From an uncultured Collinsella sp. (GTDB lineage: Bacteria > Actinomycetota > Coriobacteriia > Coriobacteriales > Coriobacteriaceae), in the NCBI GenBank assembly GCA_958435945.1, contig CAUBIC010000012.1, forward strand, positions 20,785-84,784: a stretch of DNA of 64,000 bases, in the 5' to 3' direction. This document shows positions 9,079 through 17,745 of this stretch, piece by piece (the first letter of the stretch is position 1; each line of letters starts with the position of its first letter). A program made the translations under genes and the position numbers. The notes beneath the pieces were generated by a model that ran no database searches, had not been told where the DNA came from, and worked only from the letters and a program-made list of their open reading frames with translations.

Positions 9079-9395
9079 CCCGTTGGGCACCAAAAAAGCG
9101 CCCGTCCCTACAAGCTGGGACGAAGCGCCACAAAACGGACTGTACGCCCGCAAAAGCTCTTCGTTTAACCACCCAGCTTAGATGCCCTCGCCCGCGTATT
9201 CGCGCGCTCGCATCCGTTACTCGGCTGGCCTGTATCGACGACCATCTCGGCGATATCTACTAAGACGAGCCTGTGCGACGCGTCCGTTGGGACCGCAGCT
9301 CCGGGGTGATTTTCATCGGTCGCATGCACGGGTTCTCAGCGCTCCCCGCTCTCTGTAACATGCGGACGGCCGACTACTCGTCCCCATCAACGCTT
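9079..9395 (-). promoter_or_regulatory. T-box riboswitch leader of ileS (isoleucine specifier)
   Basis: The minus-strand leader shows the T-box order. Stem I has an ACAGAGAGC bulge motif and a GCTGAGAACC distal loop. A specifier loop GAAAATCACCCC follows, with ATC (Ile) at 9308-9310. The 3' antiterminator bulge has GGGTGGTTAAACG, where TGGT at 9168-9171 can pair with the ACCA end of uncharged tRNA. An intrinsic terminator at 9092-9128 follows. The T-box core departs from the common GGTGGTACCGCG. Uncharged tRNA-Ile should favour antitermination. Confidence 0.88.
9092..9128 (-). terminator. Regulated terminator of the ileS T-box
   Basis: On the minus strand GCGCTTCGTCCC pairs with GGGACGGGCGC and is followed by TTTTTT. 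It is the alternative to the antiterminator and stops transcription about 45 bp before the ileS GTG. Confidence 0.85.
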
Positions 9396-9403
9396 ATGCG
9401 GAG

Positions 9404-9412
9404 TATGCTAGC
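9404..9412 (-). promoter_or_regulatory. Possible extended -10 for ileS
   Basis: TGCTAGCAT on the minus strand matches an extended -10 (TGnTAnnnT) just upstream of the T-box. No good -35 is visible. Confidence 0.35.
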
Positions 9413-9534
9413 ACGTTCCGCGCCGGCGAAAAACCCTCAACACTGGTTTTATACGTTCGAAATTTCTCGCGGCTGTGGACCTTCTCTTGGAGCAAAATAC
9501 CTGAAAGCACTTTATCGAACGAAAGAAGGTTGCT

Positions 9535-10623
9535 ATGCGAACCATTGGAATGAGTGATTATACCGTCGGCGAAGACTGCTTTGACGAGCTGCCCGGCGCG
9601 CTGGCCGAGTACGGAGCGACCAAGGTCGCCATCATCGGTGGCAAGCGAGCCCTGGCTGCAGCGCTACCAGGGCTCGAGGCGGCACTTGAAGATACCGATG
9701 TCGAGGTCCTGGAGACGCGCGTCTACGGTACCAACAGTACGCGTGCCAATATCGCCAAGGTCGTAAACTCCCCCGCCTGCCAGGAAGCCGACGTGCTCAT
9801 TGCTTGCGGCGGCGGCAAGGCGCTCGATACCGTCAAGACGGCGGCCATCGAGCTCAAGAAGATCGTCTTTACCGTGCCGACGATCTGCTCCAACTGCTCC
9901 GCCGCGACCGCCATTGCCGTCGTGTACAACGACGACGGCTCGCTCGAGGGCTATTCGTACCCCAACCGCCCCGCGCACATCTTCATCAACCCCAAGATCA
10001 TCGCCGAGGCACCGGCAGAGTACTTCTGGGCCGGCGTGGGCGATGCCCTGTCTAAGCAGCCCGAGGTCGAGTACGCCACGAGCGCCGGTAATTTGGAGCA
10101 CACCGCCGGTCTTGGCCTGGCACTCGCCCACACCTGCTCCGAGCCGCTGTTTACCTATGGCGTCCAGGGTCTTGAGGACGTGCGCCAGGACCTGTCGACC
10201 GAGGCCGTCAAGCAGATCGCGCTCGACATCGTGGTCAACACGGGCTATGTCTCGAACCTGACCAACCAGAACGATTACTACTACAACTCGAGCGTGGCGC
10301 ACGCGTTCTACAACGCCACCTGCAGCATTCCACGTGAGGGCACCTACCTGCACGGCGAAGTCGTAAGCCTGGGCGTGCTCGTCCTGTTTGCCTATACGGG
10401 CGATACCGAGAACCTTGTGCGCTACGCCGCCTTTAACAAGCAGATGGGCCTGCCCGTGACGCTTGAGCAGGTCGGGCTTTCCGAGGCCGACATCCCTGCC
10501 CTGTGCGAATACGCGCACGCCACCAACGAGTGGAAGCAGGGCAACCCTGAGCCCTTCACTGACGAAAAGTTCGCCGCCGCCATCAAGGCCGCCAACGCCT
10601 ACGGCCACTCTATCCTGGCCTAA
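9535..10623 (+). CDS. Iron-type alcohol dehydrogenase family protein, glycerol dehydrogenase-like
   Basis: A 362-residue member of the dehydroquinate synthase/iron-alcohol dehydrogenase fold, closest in appearance to glycerol dehydrogenase (GldA), which oxidises glycerol to dihydroxyacetone with NAD+. It shows the NAD-binding CGGGKALDTVK, a VPTICSNCSAATA loop, the metal-ligand region GVGDALSK and later the ligand His in YLHGEVVSLGV. The start at 9535 has AAGAAGG about 6 bp upstream; an in-frame ATG five codons later is less well placed. It is divergent from ileS and followed by a strong bidirectional terminator, so it is a single-gene unit. No dihydroxyacetone kinase is adjacent; related 1,2-diol or hydroxy-ketone substrates are possible. 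Confidence 0.82.
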   Translation: MRTIGMSDYTVGEDCFDELPGALAEYGATKVAIIGGKRALAAALPGLEAALEDTDVEVLETRVYGTNSTRANIAKVVNSPACQEADVLIACGGGKALDTVKTAAIELKKIVFTVPTICSNCSAATAIAVVYNDDGSLEGYSYPNRPAHIFINPKIIAEAPAEYFWAGVGDALSKQPEVEYATSAGNLEHTAGLGLALAHTCSEPLFTYGVQGLEDVRQDLSTEAVKQIALDIVVNTGYVSNLTNQNDYYYNSSVAHAFYNATCSIPREGTYLHGEVVSLGVLVLFAYTGDTENLVRYAAFNKQMGLPVTLEQVGLSEADIPALCEYAHATNEWKQGNPEPFTDEKFAAAIKAANAYGHSILA

Positions 10624-10630
10624 CCGGCCA

Positions 10631-10671
10631 AAACCGCCACAAAGGGGACAGTTCCTTTGTGGCGGTTTTTT
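10631..10671. terminator. Bidirectional intrinsic terminator, GGGGAC-type hairpin
   Basis: Near-perfect inverted repeat: AAACCGCCACAAAGG pairs with CCTTTGTGGCGGTTT around a short loop. T-runs occur on both strands. It ends the dehydrogenase gene and reaches the stop codon of the convergent DUF523 gene. Confidence 0.9.
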
Positions 10672-11125
10672 ATTGCTGTAACATGCTCGAGTCGAATTCG
10701 CTTGCCGGGATCACGCGGTAGCCGTGGCGCAGGAGCAGGTCAACGAAGACACCGTTACCCGTTGTGAGCGTGCCGCTGAAGGATCCGTCGTAGATATGGC
10801 CCACGCCGCACGACGGACTACGATCCTGCAAAATGCACGCGGAAATCTCGGACGGCCCACCCGCCTGCTCACACATATCGAGCGCACGTTGAGCGCCCAG
10901 GCGGAATTCCCGGTCAACGGACACGCCCTCGCAGGTACGAACCTCGCCGTTCACAATCTCGGACGGCTTGCGCGGCGTGGGCAGGCCCCCAAAGACCTCA
11001 GGGCACACCAAGAGGACCTCGGTCCCCGTACGCTCGCAGGCCTCGACCAGCTCGCGATGGTAGTTGTCGAGCCCGTTATACTTGCAGCTCTCGCCCATCA
11101 AACAGGCACTCACCACGATCTTCAT
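10670..11125 (-). CDS. DUF523 family protein
   Basis: A 151-residue cytoplasmic protein of the DUF523 (YbbK-like) family, whose function is unknown. It shows the family pattern VSACLMGESCKYNG near the N-terminus, VCPEVFGGLPTPRKPSEI about 30 residues later, and ILQDRSPSCG in the C-terminal half. The conserved Cys residues in CLxGxxCxYxG and SPSCG suggest metal or Fe-S binding, but this is inference. The start at 11125 has GAGAGGG at good spacing; an ATG two codons upstream is too close to that site. It is transcribed towards the dehydrogenase terminator. Confidence 0.85.
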   Translation of the reverse strand: MKIVVSACLMGESCKYNGLDNYHRELVEACERTGTEVLLVCPEVFGGLPTPRKPSEIVNGEVRTCEGVSVDREFRLGAQRALDMCEQAGGPSEISACILQDRSPSCGVGHIYDGSFSGTLTTGNGVFVDLLLRHGYRVIPASEFDSSMLQQ

Positions 11126-11142
11126 ATGCATCCCTCTCAAGC

Positions 11143-11180
11143 AAAACGCCCCATTTGAGATAGGCACTCAAATGGGGCGT
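11143..11180 (-). terminator. Intrinsic terminator after ftsH
   Basis: Perfect 14-bp inverted repeat (ACGCCCCATTTGAG, 11146-11159, and its complement 11167-11180). A short TTTTG follows on the minus strand, directly before the DUF523 ribosome site. Confidence 0.7.
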
Positions 11181-11206
11181 CGATATTTACTGTCCCGAAC
11201 GCAACG

Positions 11207-13114
11207 CTATTGCTGCTTAGGCATCAGCGGATTTTCGCGCGTGAGGAGGTTCATAAACTCCTCGCCGGTGATCGTCTCCTTCTTGTACAGATAACGAGCC
11301 AGCTCGTGGAGCTTGAACTTGTTCTCCTTCAGGATCTGCAGGGCGCGGTCGTGCGCATCCTCGATCAGCTTGGCGACAATCGCGTCCACGCGCTCGGCCG
11401 TACCGGGGGCGCAGGTGAGCGACGTGTCCTGGTTGAGGTACGCGTTCTGGACGGTACCGAGTGCCATCATGCCAAACTCATCGGACATACCAAAGCGCGT
11501 CACCATGTTGCGGGCGAGCTTGGTTGCCTGCTCGATATCGTTGGCGGCGCCGGTCGTCATCTCGCCAAAGATGAGCTCCTCGGCTGCACGGCCACCGCAG
11601 TAGACCGCAAGCTTGTCCAGGACCTCCTGGCGCGTGGTCAGGAAGCGCTCGTCCTCCTCGACCTGCATGGTGTAGCCCAGAGCGCCGCTCGTGCGCGGCA
11701 CGATGGTGATCTTGGTAACCGGCGCGGAACCCTTTTGGCGGGCAGCGACTATGGCATGACCGATCTCGTGGTAGGAAACGACCTGCTTCTCGTGGTCGGA
11801 AAGCACCGTGGACTTACGCTGCTGGCCGGCAATGACGACCTCCACCGACTCCTCGAAGTCGTCCTGGGTCGCGCGCTTGCGGCCTTCGCGAACAGCGCGC
11901 AGGGCACCCTCGTTGATGATATTGGCAAGGTCGGCGCCCGAGGCACCGGGCGTGGCGCGGGCAATAGCGGTCAGGTCGATCGGCGGCTGCGTCTTCACGC
12001 TCTTGGCATGCAGCTCGAGGATGTTCTTGCGGCCAGTCAGGTCGGGCAGCTCAACGGGAATGCGGCGGTCAAAACGACCGGGGCGCAGCAGGGCGGGATC
12101 GAGGCTGTCGGGACGGTTGGTCGCAGCGAGGACGACGATGCCCTTGTGGTTATCGAAGCCGTCCATCTCGGTCAGCAGCTGGTTGAGCGTCTGCTCGCGC
12201 TCGTCGTTGCCACTAAAGCCGCCGCCATCGCGCTTCTTGCCGATGGTATCGATCTCATCGATAAAGACGATACACGGGGCCTTTTCCTTGGCCTGCTTAA
12301 ACAGGTCACGAACCTTGGCGGCACCGCGGCCGACGAACATCTCGACGAACTCAGAACCCGAAATGCTAAAGAACGGAACGCCCGCCTCACCGGCAACGGC
12401 CTTGGCGAGCAGGGTTTTACCGGTACCCGGAGGGCCGACAAGGAGGGCACCGCGCGGCAGCTTGGCGCCAATTTCCTCGTAGCGCTGCGGCTTCTCCAGA
12501 AAGTCGACGACCTCCTTAAGGGATTCCTTGGCCTCTTCCTGGCCTGCAACATCCTTAAAGGTCACGCCCACATCTTTGGAGGCGATAACGCGAGCGCCGG
12601 ACTTACCCAGTCCGCCGCCGCCAAAGCCACCACCGCCAAAGTTCATCGACGGACCGTCTTCGCCCATGGCCTTCTTCATACGGCGGTTGAGCCACCAGCC
12701 GATGAGGAAGAAAATCGCCATGGGAAGAATGAGGGTGAGCAGGTAGTAGGTCATCAGACCCGAGTTCTTATCGGGAACGACCGACTCAAGCGAGGCACCA
12801 GATTCAAGCACGCGATCGGTAAAGCCCGCATCATTCGGCACACCGGTCGTCTTGTAGGCGATGTTCTCGTCCTCGCCCTTCTTGGTGTAATAAATCGTGT
12901 AATCGTCCGTGTTGTACTCAACCTTGTCAACGCTCTTCTTATCGAGCGCTTTGACAAACGTCGAGTAATCGGTCTTCGTAATCTGCTGCGTGTGACCGAT
13001 GTTGGGGAACAGAACGGTCGAGAGCACGAGGTAGACGACGAAGGCGATGAGCACGTAGAGGATCATATTCCGTCTACGTTTGTTGTCATCCATCTCCATC
13101 TGCTTGAACTCCAT
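11207..13114 (-). CDS. ftsH: ATP-dependent zinc metalloprotease FtsH
   Basis: Membrane-anchored AAA+ protease that degrades damaged membrane proteins and some regulators. The 635-residue protein has transmembrane segments near 17-36 and 121-142 bracketing an extracytoplasmic domain, then a glycine-rich linker. Walker A is GPPGTGKT (227-234), Walker B FIDEID (284-289), and the second region of homology follows. The zinc site HEIGH (449-453) replaces the usual HEAGH, with a later Asp ligand in TGAANDIEQAT. The ATG at 13114 lacks a good ribosome site; ATGs at 13099 and 13093 are alternatives, the former with GGAG upstream. A terminator follows, so it is probably monocistronic. Confidence 0.95.
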   Translation of the reverse strand: MEFKQMEMDDNKRRRNMILYVLIAFVVYLVLSTVLFPNIGHTQQITKTDYSTFVKALDKKSVDKVEYNTDDYTIYYTKKGEDENIAYKTTGVPNDAGFTDRVLESGASLESVVPDKNSGLMTYYLLTLILPMAIFFLIGWWLNRRMKKAMGEDGPSMNFGGGGFGGGGLGKSGARVIASKDVGVTFKDVAGQEEAKESLKEVVDFLEKPQRYEEIGAKLPRGALLVGPPGTGKTLLAKAVAGEAGVPFFSISGSEFVEMFVGRGAAKVRDLFKQAKEKAPCIVFIDEIDTIGKKRDGGGFSGNDEREQTLNQLLTEMDGFDNHKGIVVLAATNRPDSLDPALLRPGRFDRRIPVELPDLTGRKNILELHAKSVKTQPPIDLTAIARATPGASGADLANIINEGALRAVREGRKRATQDDFEESVEVVIAGQQRKSTVLSDHEKQVVSYHEIGHAIVAARQKGSAPVTKITIVPRTSGALGYTMQVEEDERFLTTRQEVLDKLAVYCGGRAAEELIFGEMTTGAANDIEQATKLARNMVTRFGMSDEFGMMALGTVQNAYLNQDTSLTCAPGTAERVDAIVAKLIEDAHDRALQILKENKFKLHELARYLYKKETITGEEFMNLLTRENPLMPKQQ

Positions 13115-13191
13115 CTACTGGGGTTGATAATGCTAACTAGAATACCCAACCCGGACGGCGATAAACCGACGCCGGGCACGAAAGGACAGAG

Positions 13192-13677
13192 ATGGCATCA
13201 CTTGAAGTCGGCAAGGTTCAGATCTATACGGGCGACGGCAAGGGCAAAACCACGGCTGCGCTGGGATTGGCGATGCGCGCCAAAGGTTATGGGCTCGACG
13301 TACTCATGCTGCAGTTTGCCAAGAAGCTGCACTGCGCCGAGCACGACGCCGCGCCGCGCCTGGGACTGCGCATTGTACAGGCCGATCGCGACACACCCGA
13401 GGCCTGCGCCGAGCAGATCATGGAGCTCGCACGCGAGCAGATATCACAGGTCGACGTTCTGATTTTGGACGAACTCGGCGAAGCGATGCGCCGCGGATTC
13501 GTGACGCGCGAGGATGTGGAGGGACTGATCGCGCTGAAGCCTGCCACCACGGAGCTCGTGCTCACCGGCCGCGGGCTGCTGCCTCTCGCGGACCTCGCCG
13601 ACCTAGTCACCGAAATGCGCCCCGTCAAACACTACTTCGACGAAGGCCTCCTAGCCCGTCAAGGCATCGAATACTAA
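13192..13677 (+). CDS. cobO: Cob(I)yrinic acid a,c-diamide adenosyltransferase (CobA/BtuR type)
   Basis: A 161-residue enzyme that transfers the adenosyl group of ATP to the cobalt of corrinoids, forming adenosylcobalamin precursors. It shows the family P-loop near the N-terminus (YTGDGKGKTTAALG), VDVLILDELGEA at mid-length, and the C-terminal signature EMRPVKHYFDEG. Its length is a little below the usual 170-200. The start at 13192 has GAAAGGA upstream. It is divergent from ftsH with under 80 bp between starts and has no cobalamin neighbours, so it may serve corrinoid salvage. The intergenic region downstream holds overlapping hairpins. Confidence 0.88.
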   Translation: MASLEVGKVQIYTGDGKGKTTAALGLAMRAKGYGLDVLMLQFAKKLHCAEHDAAPRLGLRIVQADRDTPEACAEQIMELAREQISQVDVLILDELGEAMRRGFVTREDVEGLIALKPATTELVLTGRGLLPLADLADLVTEMRPVKHYFDEGLLARQGIEY

Positions 13678-13685
13678 TTGATCCA

Positions 13686-13763
13686 AAGGGGACGGAGGAA
13701 AACGGACCATCGACATCAAGACGGAGAGAAATGATCCGTTTTCCTCCGTCTCATACGGATCAT
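13686..13763. repeat. Overlapping inverted repeats, GGGGAC family
   Basis: GACGGAGGAAAACGGA (13691-13706) is perfectly complementary to 13735-13750. A second pair, ATGATCCGT (13731-13739) and ACGGATCAT (13755-13763), shares bases with the first, so the two stems exclude one another. The block is preceded by AAAGGGGACGG and fills the gap between two convergent genes. Confidence 0.75.
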
Positions 13764-15112
13764 TAGGCGGTGGCGCGGCCGAGCCAGTTGCCGCTATGGT
13801 GGTAGATGGTGAACATCGTGGCGGTGATGAGCCAGGTTACAGGGTAGACCAGCAGCAGGTGCTCAAGCGACGGATCGAACGGCATAATCGCAAACACCCA
13901 GATCACCCTGAGCACGACGGTGCCAAAAATCGTGAGCAGCATGGGCTGCAAGCTCACGCCGGCACCACGAATGGAGCCCGACGCGTTCTCGATAATCGAG
14001 AAAATCGCGTAGAACGGCGCAATGAAATGAAGAATCGTCGTGGTATACGCCGAAATCGAAGCATCGTCGACAAACAGACGCGACAACGGACCCGAGAATA
14101 CCAGCAGCACGGCAGACAGGCCGCCAATGAGCATAAACGACAGCACGAGCGACGTATGGTAGCCCTTGCGCATGCGCTCGTAGTTGCGCGCGCCAAAGTT
14201 CTGTGCCGAGAACGTGGTGATCGACACGCCAAGCGCCTCGGTAACCATCCAGACGATGCCATCCAAGCGGCCCGAAAGACCCCACGCCGTGGTGACATCG
14301 GCACCAAACGAATTGACCGACACCTGAATCAAAACGTTGGAAATCGAATACGCAGCAGACTGAAAGCCAAGCGGCAGACCACACGAGATCATGCTCTTGC
14401 AAATGCCAGGATCAATGCCGAGTTTGGACAGTGAAAGCCGCCACGCACCCGGTGCGTGCATCATACGAATCACGATCATCGTGGCGTTAGAGCAAATGGT
14501 CAGTGCCACCGCGATACCGCAGCCCAGAGCCTCCATATGAAGCACGGCAACGAAGATGACATCCAGCACCGCATTAACAAGGCAGCCGGAAGCGATAATC
14601 ACAGCAGGCCCGCGCGTGTCGCCCACGGCGCGCAGCAGTGCCGTTCCCATATTGAGCAGCAGCGCCGCAACCATGGCGGCAAAATAGCAACGAGCATATG
14701 CCACGCCCTCGGCCAATAGTTCATGCGGCGTGTTCATAAGCACCAGCATGGGCTCAACGAACACTATGCCAAGAATCGAGAAAACGATACCGCCCACCAA
14801 CGCGAGCGTCATGGCCGTATGGACCGAACGACTCAGCCGCTCATCATCGTGCTGGCCAAAATACTGACCGGTAATGACCGCGCAGCCGGCGCCAACACCA
14901 ACGCAAAAGCCAATGCAGAGCTCGGTAAGCACCATCGTGGCTTGAATGCCACCCAGTGCGAGTTTGCCGCCAAACTGGCCGACGATATACGTACCGATGA
15001 GCGTGTAGGCCTGCTGAAAAAACGAACTAAAAAAGATGGGAACGCACAGCGAAAGCAGCTGCTGCCAAATAACACCCTGCGTTACATCGATAGCCGTAGA
15101 TTTCTTAGCCAC
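13763..15112 (-). CDS. MATE family efflux transporter
   Basis: An integral membrane protein of about 449 residues with around 12 hydrophobic segments in two homologous halves, as in the MATE/NorM multidrug and toxin extrusion family. Supporting features are the N-terminal PIFFSSFFQQAYTLIGTYIV, the repeated GxGxAxxTGQxxG-like segment (GAGCAVITGQYFGQ), and the matching second-half AQNFGARN. It probably exports cationic compounds by Na+ or H+ antiport; the substrate is unknown. I start it at the GTG at 15112 with GGGGAGGG upstream; the frame extends 11 codons further. It is convergent with the adenosyltransferase gene. Confidence 0.88.
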   Translation of the reverse strand: MAKKSTAIDVTQGVIWQQLLSLCVPIFFSSFFQQAYTLIGTYIVGQFGGKLALGGIQATMVLTELCIGFCVGVGAGCAVITGQYFGQHDDERLSRSVHTAMTLALVGGIVFSILGIVFVEPMLVLMNTPHELLAEGVAYARCYFAAMVAALLLNMGTALLRAVGDTRGPAVIIASGCLVNAVLDVIFVAVLHMEALGCGIAVALTICSNATMIVIRMMHAPGAWRLSLSKLGIDPGICKSMISCGLPLGFQSAAYSISNVLIQVSVNSFGADVTTAWGLSGRLDGIVWMVTEALGVSITTFSAQNFGARNYERMRKGYHTSLVLSFMLIGGLSAVLLVFSGPLSRLFVDDASISAYTTTILHFIAPFYAIFSIIENASGSIRGAGVSLQPMLLTIFGTVVLRVIWVFAIMPFDPSLEHLLLVYPVTWLITATMFTIYHHSGNWLGRATA

Positions 15113-15237
15113 ACGCCCTCCCCAAAAGCGCACGTCAACCGACAAAACAGCAAATTAAGGCCAACGCCAATACCAGCTTAGCACCGACCGGCGTCGACCG
15201 AAACACCCCGAATAAGAGCCCGGTGCGAACTATCTGC

Positions 15238-16152
15238 CTAGTGATACAGCCCCGGCTGGTAGTGGTACTCATTACTCACGTGCGGGCACAGCTGCCAAAA
15301 GGCGACGGCACTCGCCGCTGCCACGTTAAGCGAATCGACCCCGTGCGCCATCGGAATGCGCACGGCCCGGTCGCAGCCCGCGATAGTCTTGGCACCCAGG
15401 CCGGCACCCTCGGTACCCATAAAGATTGCCAGGCGGTCAATCTCCTGCAGCACGGGATCGTCCAGCGATACGGAATCGTCCGTCAATGCCATGGCAGCAC
15501 AGGAAAAACCGGCTTCGTGCAGTGCCGCCAGGCCATCGTGCGGCCACACACGAGCCTCGCTGCCAATGCGCGTCCAAGGCACCTGGAAAACCGTGCCCAT
15601 GCTCACGCGGGCCGAGCGACGGTACAGCGGGTCGCAGCACGTAGGGCTGACCAAAATACCGTCAACGTTCAATGCGGCCGCCGAACGGAAAATCGCGCCC
15701 ACATTGGTATGGTCGACAATGCCCTCGAGCACGCACACGCGCACCGGACGCTCCCCCGCCGCCTCGACGACGCCGTCGAGAAACTCATCAACCGGAATCT
15801 GCCGCGGGCGACGAAACGCCGCGAGCGCGCCGCGCGTCACGTTAAAGCCCGTCAATTGCTCCATGAGCTCCATGGAGGCAACGAACACAGGAACCGGACC
15901 TGCGCCCTCGCGCACAACCAGGCGCTCAAACAGCGGCATCATCTGATCAAGCCAGCGTTCGCTCAAAAGAAAGCTCACCGGCTGGTATCCGGCGCGCACC
16001 GCGCGCTCGATAACCTTGGCACTCTCAGCGATAAAGATACCCTTTTGGGGCTCCAGCACGCAGCGAAGCTCGCGCTCGGTCAGTCGCACGTAGGCGTCGA
16101 GCCGCTCATCCGTAAGCGAATCGATTCGCAGAACCTCAACGGCATCAGTCAT
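15238..16152 (-). CDS. TrmH/SpoU family RNA 2'-O-methyltransferase
   Basis: A 304-residue SPOUT-fold methyltransferase that methylates ribose in tRNA or rRNA using S-adenosylmethionine. The N-terminal third is a substrate-binding domain. The C-terminal catalytic domain shows motif 1 DHTNVGAIFRSAAAL, motif 2 AIFMGTEGAGL and motif 3 IPMAHGVDSLNVAAASAV, where the knot binds SAM. The motifs fit the TrmH/RlmB group but do not fix the target nucleotide. It stands alone between the MATE gene and the folA-thyA pair. Confidence 0.88.
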   Translation of the reverse strand: MTDAVEVLRIDSLTDERLDAYVRLTERELRCVLEPQKGIFIAESAKVIERAVRAGYQPVSFLLSERWLDQMMPLFERLVVREGAGPVPVFVASMELMEQLTGFNVTRGALAAFRRPRQIPVDEFLDGVVEAAGERPVRVCVLEGIVDHTNVGAIFRSAAALNVDGILVSPTCCDPLYRRSARVSMGTVFQVPWTRIGSEARVWPHDGLAALHEAGFSCAAMALTDDSVSLDDPVLQEIDRLAIFMGTEGAGLGAKTIAGCDRAVRIPMAHGVDSLNVAAASAVAFWQLCPHVSNEYHYQPGLYH

Positions 16153-16261
16153 AGCAGCCAGCCCGCACCCTTCTTAACAGCACATCTATACCAAACGAGG
16201 CGACGCGAAGCGCCGCCCCATGCATTCAATCAACCCGATAATACCGTTCACGCTAGGCGAT

Positions 16262-16780
16262 TCACGCCTCAACGCGACGATATGTCACGAACTCATAATC
16301 GAGACCCTCGTCACCCTCGCCCGCGGCAATCGTGGCAACCCCGCCAGCCTGCGAAACTTCCCATGCAGGATCGGCGTCCAAATTGGGAAAATACGTGTCC
16401 ACGGGATGAACGCAGTGGTTATGCGTGACCTCGGCCTCCACGCAGTACGGCAAAAACTGCCGATAGACATCGCCACCACCGATCACCCAGGCAACGGGCT
16501 CATCGGCAACCGCGGCGACCGCCTCGTCGATACTATGCACCACGTCGACGCCCTCGGGAGCAAAGCTCTCGTCGCGGGTAAGCACAATATTGCGGCGGTT
16601 CTTGAGCGGACGCCCGCCGGGAAAACTCAGCAGCGTCTTGCGTCCCATAATGACCGGGCAACCTTTGGTGCACGCCACAAAATGGCGCATGTCGGCGCGA
16701 TTGGACACCACCATGTCGCCCTCGCAACCAATGCCCCAATCATCACACACGGCGACGATGGCAGAAAGCTTACACGTCAT
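16262..16780 (-). CDS. folA: Dihydrofolate reductase
   Basis: A 172-residue enzyme that reduces dihydrofolate to tetrahydrofolate with NADPH. The sequence opens with LSAIVAVCDDWGIGCEGDM, then shows CPVIMGRKTLLSFPGGRPL and RRNIVLTRD for cofactor binding, and the typical VAWVIGGGDVYRQFLPY. It starts 9 bp after the thyA stop; the ATG at 16780 has AGGTGG at good spacing, while an in-frame GTG at 16789 touches the thyA stop. Coupling to thyA fits the pathway, since thymidylate synthase makes the dihydrofolate this enzyme recycles. It shares the thyA transcript. Confidence 0.94.
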   Translation of the reverse strand: MTCKLSAIVAVCDDWGIGCEGDMVVSNRADMRHFVACTKGCPVIMGRKTLLSFPGGRPLKNRRNIVLTRDESFAPEGVDVVHSIDEAVAAVADEPVAWVIGGGDVYRQFLPYCVEAEVTHNHCVHPVDTYFPNLDADPAWEVSQAGGVATIAAGEGDEGLDYEFVTYRRVEA

Positions 16781-16789
16781 AAGCGCCAC

Positions 16790-17638
16790 CTACACCGCAA
16801 TGGGAATGTTCTTGACCTGCGGGCCGTGCTCGTAGCCCTCCACGATAAGGTCATCGGTCGTAAACGCGTAGAAATCATGCACGTCGGGGTTAAGCGTTAC
16901 CTTAGGCGCCGCAAACTGCGGACGCTCGATAAGCTCACGGACGATATCGACATGACGGTCATAAATATGGGCATCGGCGATCACGTGCAGCAGCTCGCCA
17001 GCAATCATGTCGACCGACTGCGCGACCATCATCAGCAAAATGGCGTACTGGCACACATTCCAGTTGTTCGCGGCCAAAATGTCCTGGCTGCGCTGGTTGA
17101 GAATCATGTTGAGCGTGGGCTTATCGTCATGCGGGCGCTGCGTAACGTTATAGGTCACGCTGTAGGCGCACGGATACAGGTGCATCTCGGACAGGTCACT
17201 AAACACGTACGTGTTGGTCATGATGCGGCGGCTGTACGGCGTGTGCTTAAGATCGTACAGCACGCGGTCCATCTGGTCGAAATCGCCCTCGGCATAATGG
17301 CTCTTCTGGCCAATCTGATACCCATAGGCCTTGCCGATGGAGCCGGTCTCGTCGGCCCACTCGTCCCAAATATGGCTGTTGAGGTCATGAACGTTATTGG
17401 ACTTCTTTTGATAGATCCACAGGATCTCGTCCATCGCAGACTTAAGCGCCGTGCGGCGCAAGGTAAGCGCGGGGAACTCCTCGCGCAGGTCGTAGCGTGC
17501 CGTAACGCCAAAGTTTTTAATGGTATAGGCAGGGGTGCCATCCTCCCACACCGGACGGACCTTTTGCCCCTCGGTGGTGGTGCCATGGTCCAGAATATCG
17601 CGGCACATGGATACAAACTGTTGATCAGCCTTGCTCAT
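16790..17638 (-). CDS. thyA: Thymidylate synthase (ThyA)
   Basis: Makes dTMP from dUMP using methylenetetrahydrofolate as carbon donor and reductant. The 282-residue protein is of ThyA type, slightly longer than the 264 residues of E. coli. It shows the catalytic Cys in LYPCAYSVTYNVT, the folate/dUMP-binding LNQRSQDILAANNWNV, and the C-terminal half with NPDVHDFYAFTTDDLIVEGY. The start at 17638 is fixed by AGGAGG 5 bp upstream; the open frame runs 12 codons further without support. folA follows after 9 bp. Confidence 0.95.
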   Translation of the reverse strand: MSKADQQFVSMCRDILDHGTTTEGQKVRPVWEDGTPAYTIKNFGVTARYDLREEFPALTLRRTALKSAMDEILWIYQKKSNNVHDLNSHIWDEWADETGSIGKAYGYQIGQKSHYAEGDFDQMDRVLYDLKHTPYSRRIMTNTYVFSDLSEMHLYPCAYSVTYNVTQRPHDDKPTLNMILNQRSQDILAANNWNVCQYAILLMMVAQSVDMIAGELLHVIADAHIYDRHVDIVRELIERPQFAAPKVTLNPDVHDFYAFTTDDLIVEGYEHGPQVKNIPIAV

Positions 17639-17724
17639 TGACCCTCCTGTCAGTCGCCTATAAGCGAGATTCATTGTAGCTCAGGCGCACGCAGCCCCAC
17701 AGCCCAAACATAAGCCCTCATTTT

Positions 17725-17739
17725 CTGACATATGCCAGA
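17725..17739 (+). promoter_or_regulatory. CATATG box 1 upstream of the DUF134/NifX-like gene
   Basis: CTGACATATGCCAGA is almost identical to TTGACATATGGCAGA at 17778-17792. The two copies bracket a possible promoter, so they are candidate regulator-binding sites. This is inference from repetition alone. Confidence 0.4.
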
Positions 17740-17745
17740 AATTCC

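Noticed and set aside
6277..9168. A 963-codon open frame on the plus strand opposite ileS
   Set aside because: It is the antisense shadow of a high-GC gene; the minus strand carries the HIGH, KMSKS and zinc motifs.
11210..13462. A 750-codon frame antisense to ftsH
   Set aside because: Shadow frame; it also crosses the real ftsH start and runs into the adenosyltransferase gene out of frame.
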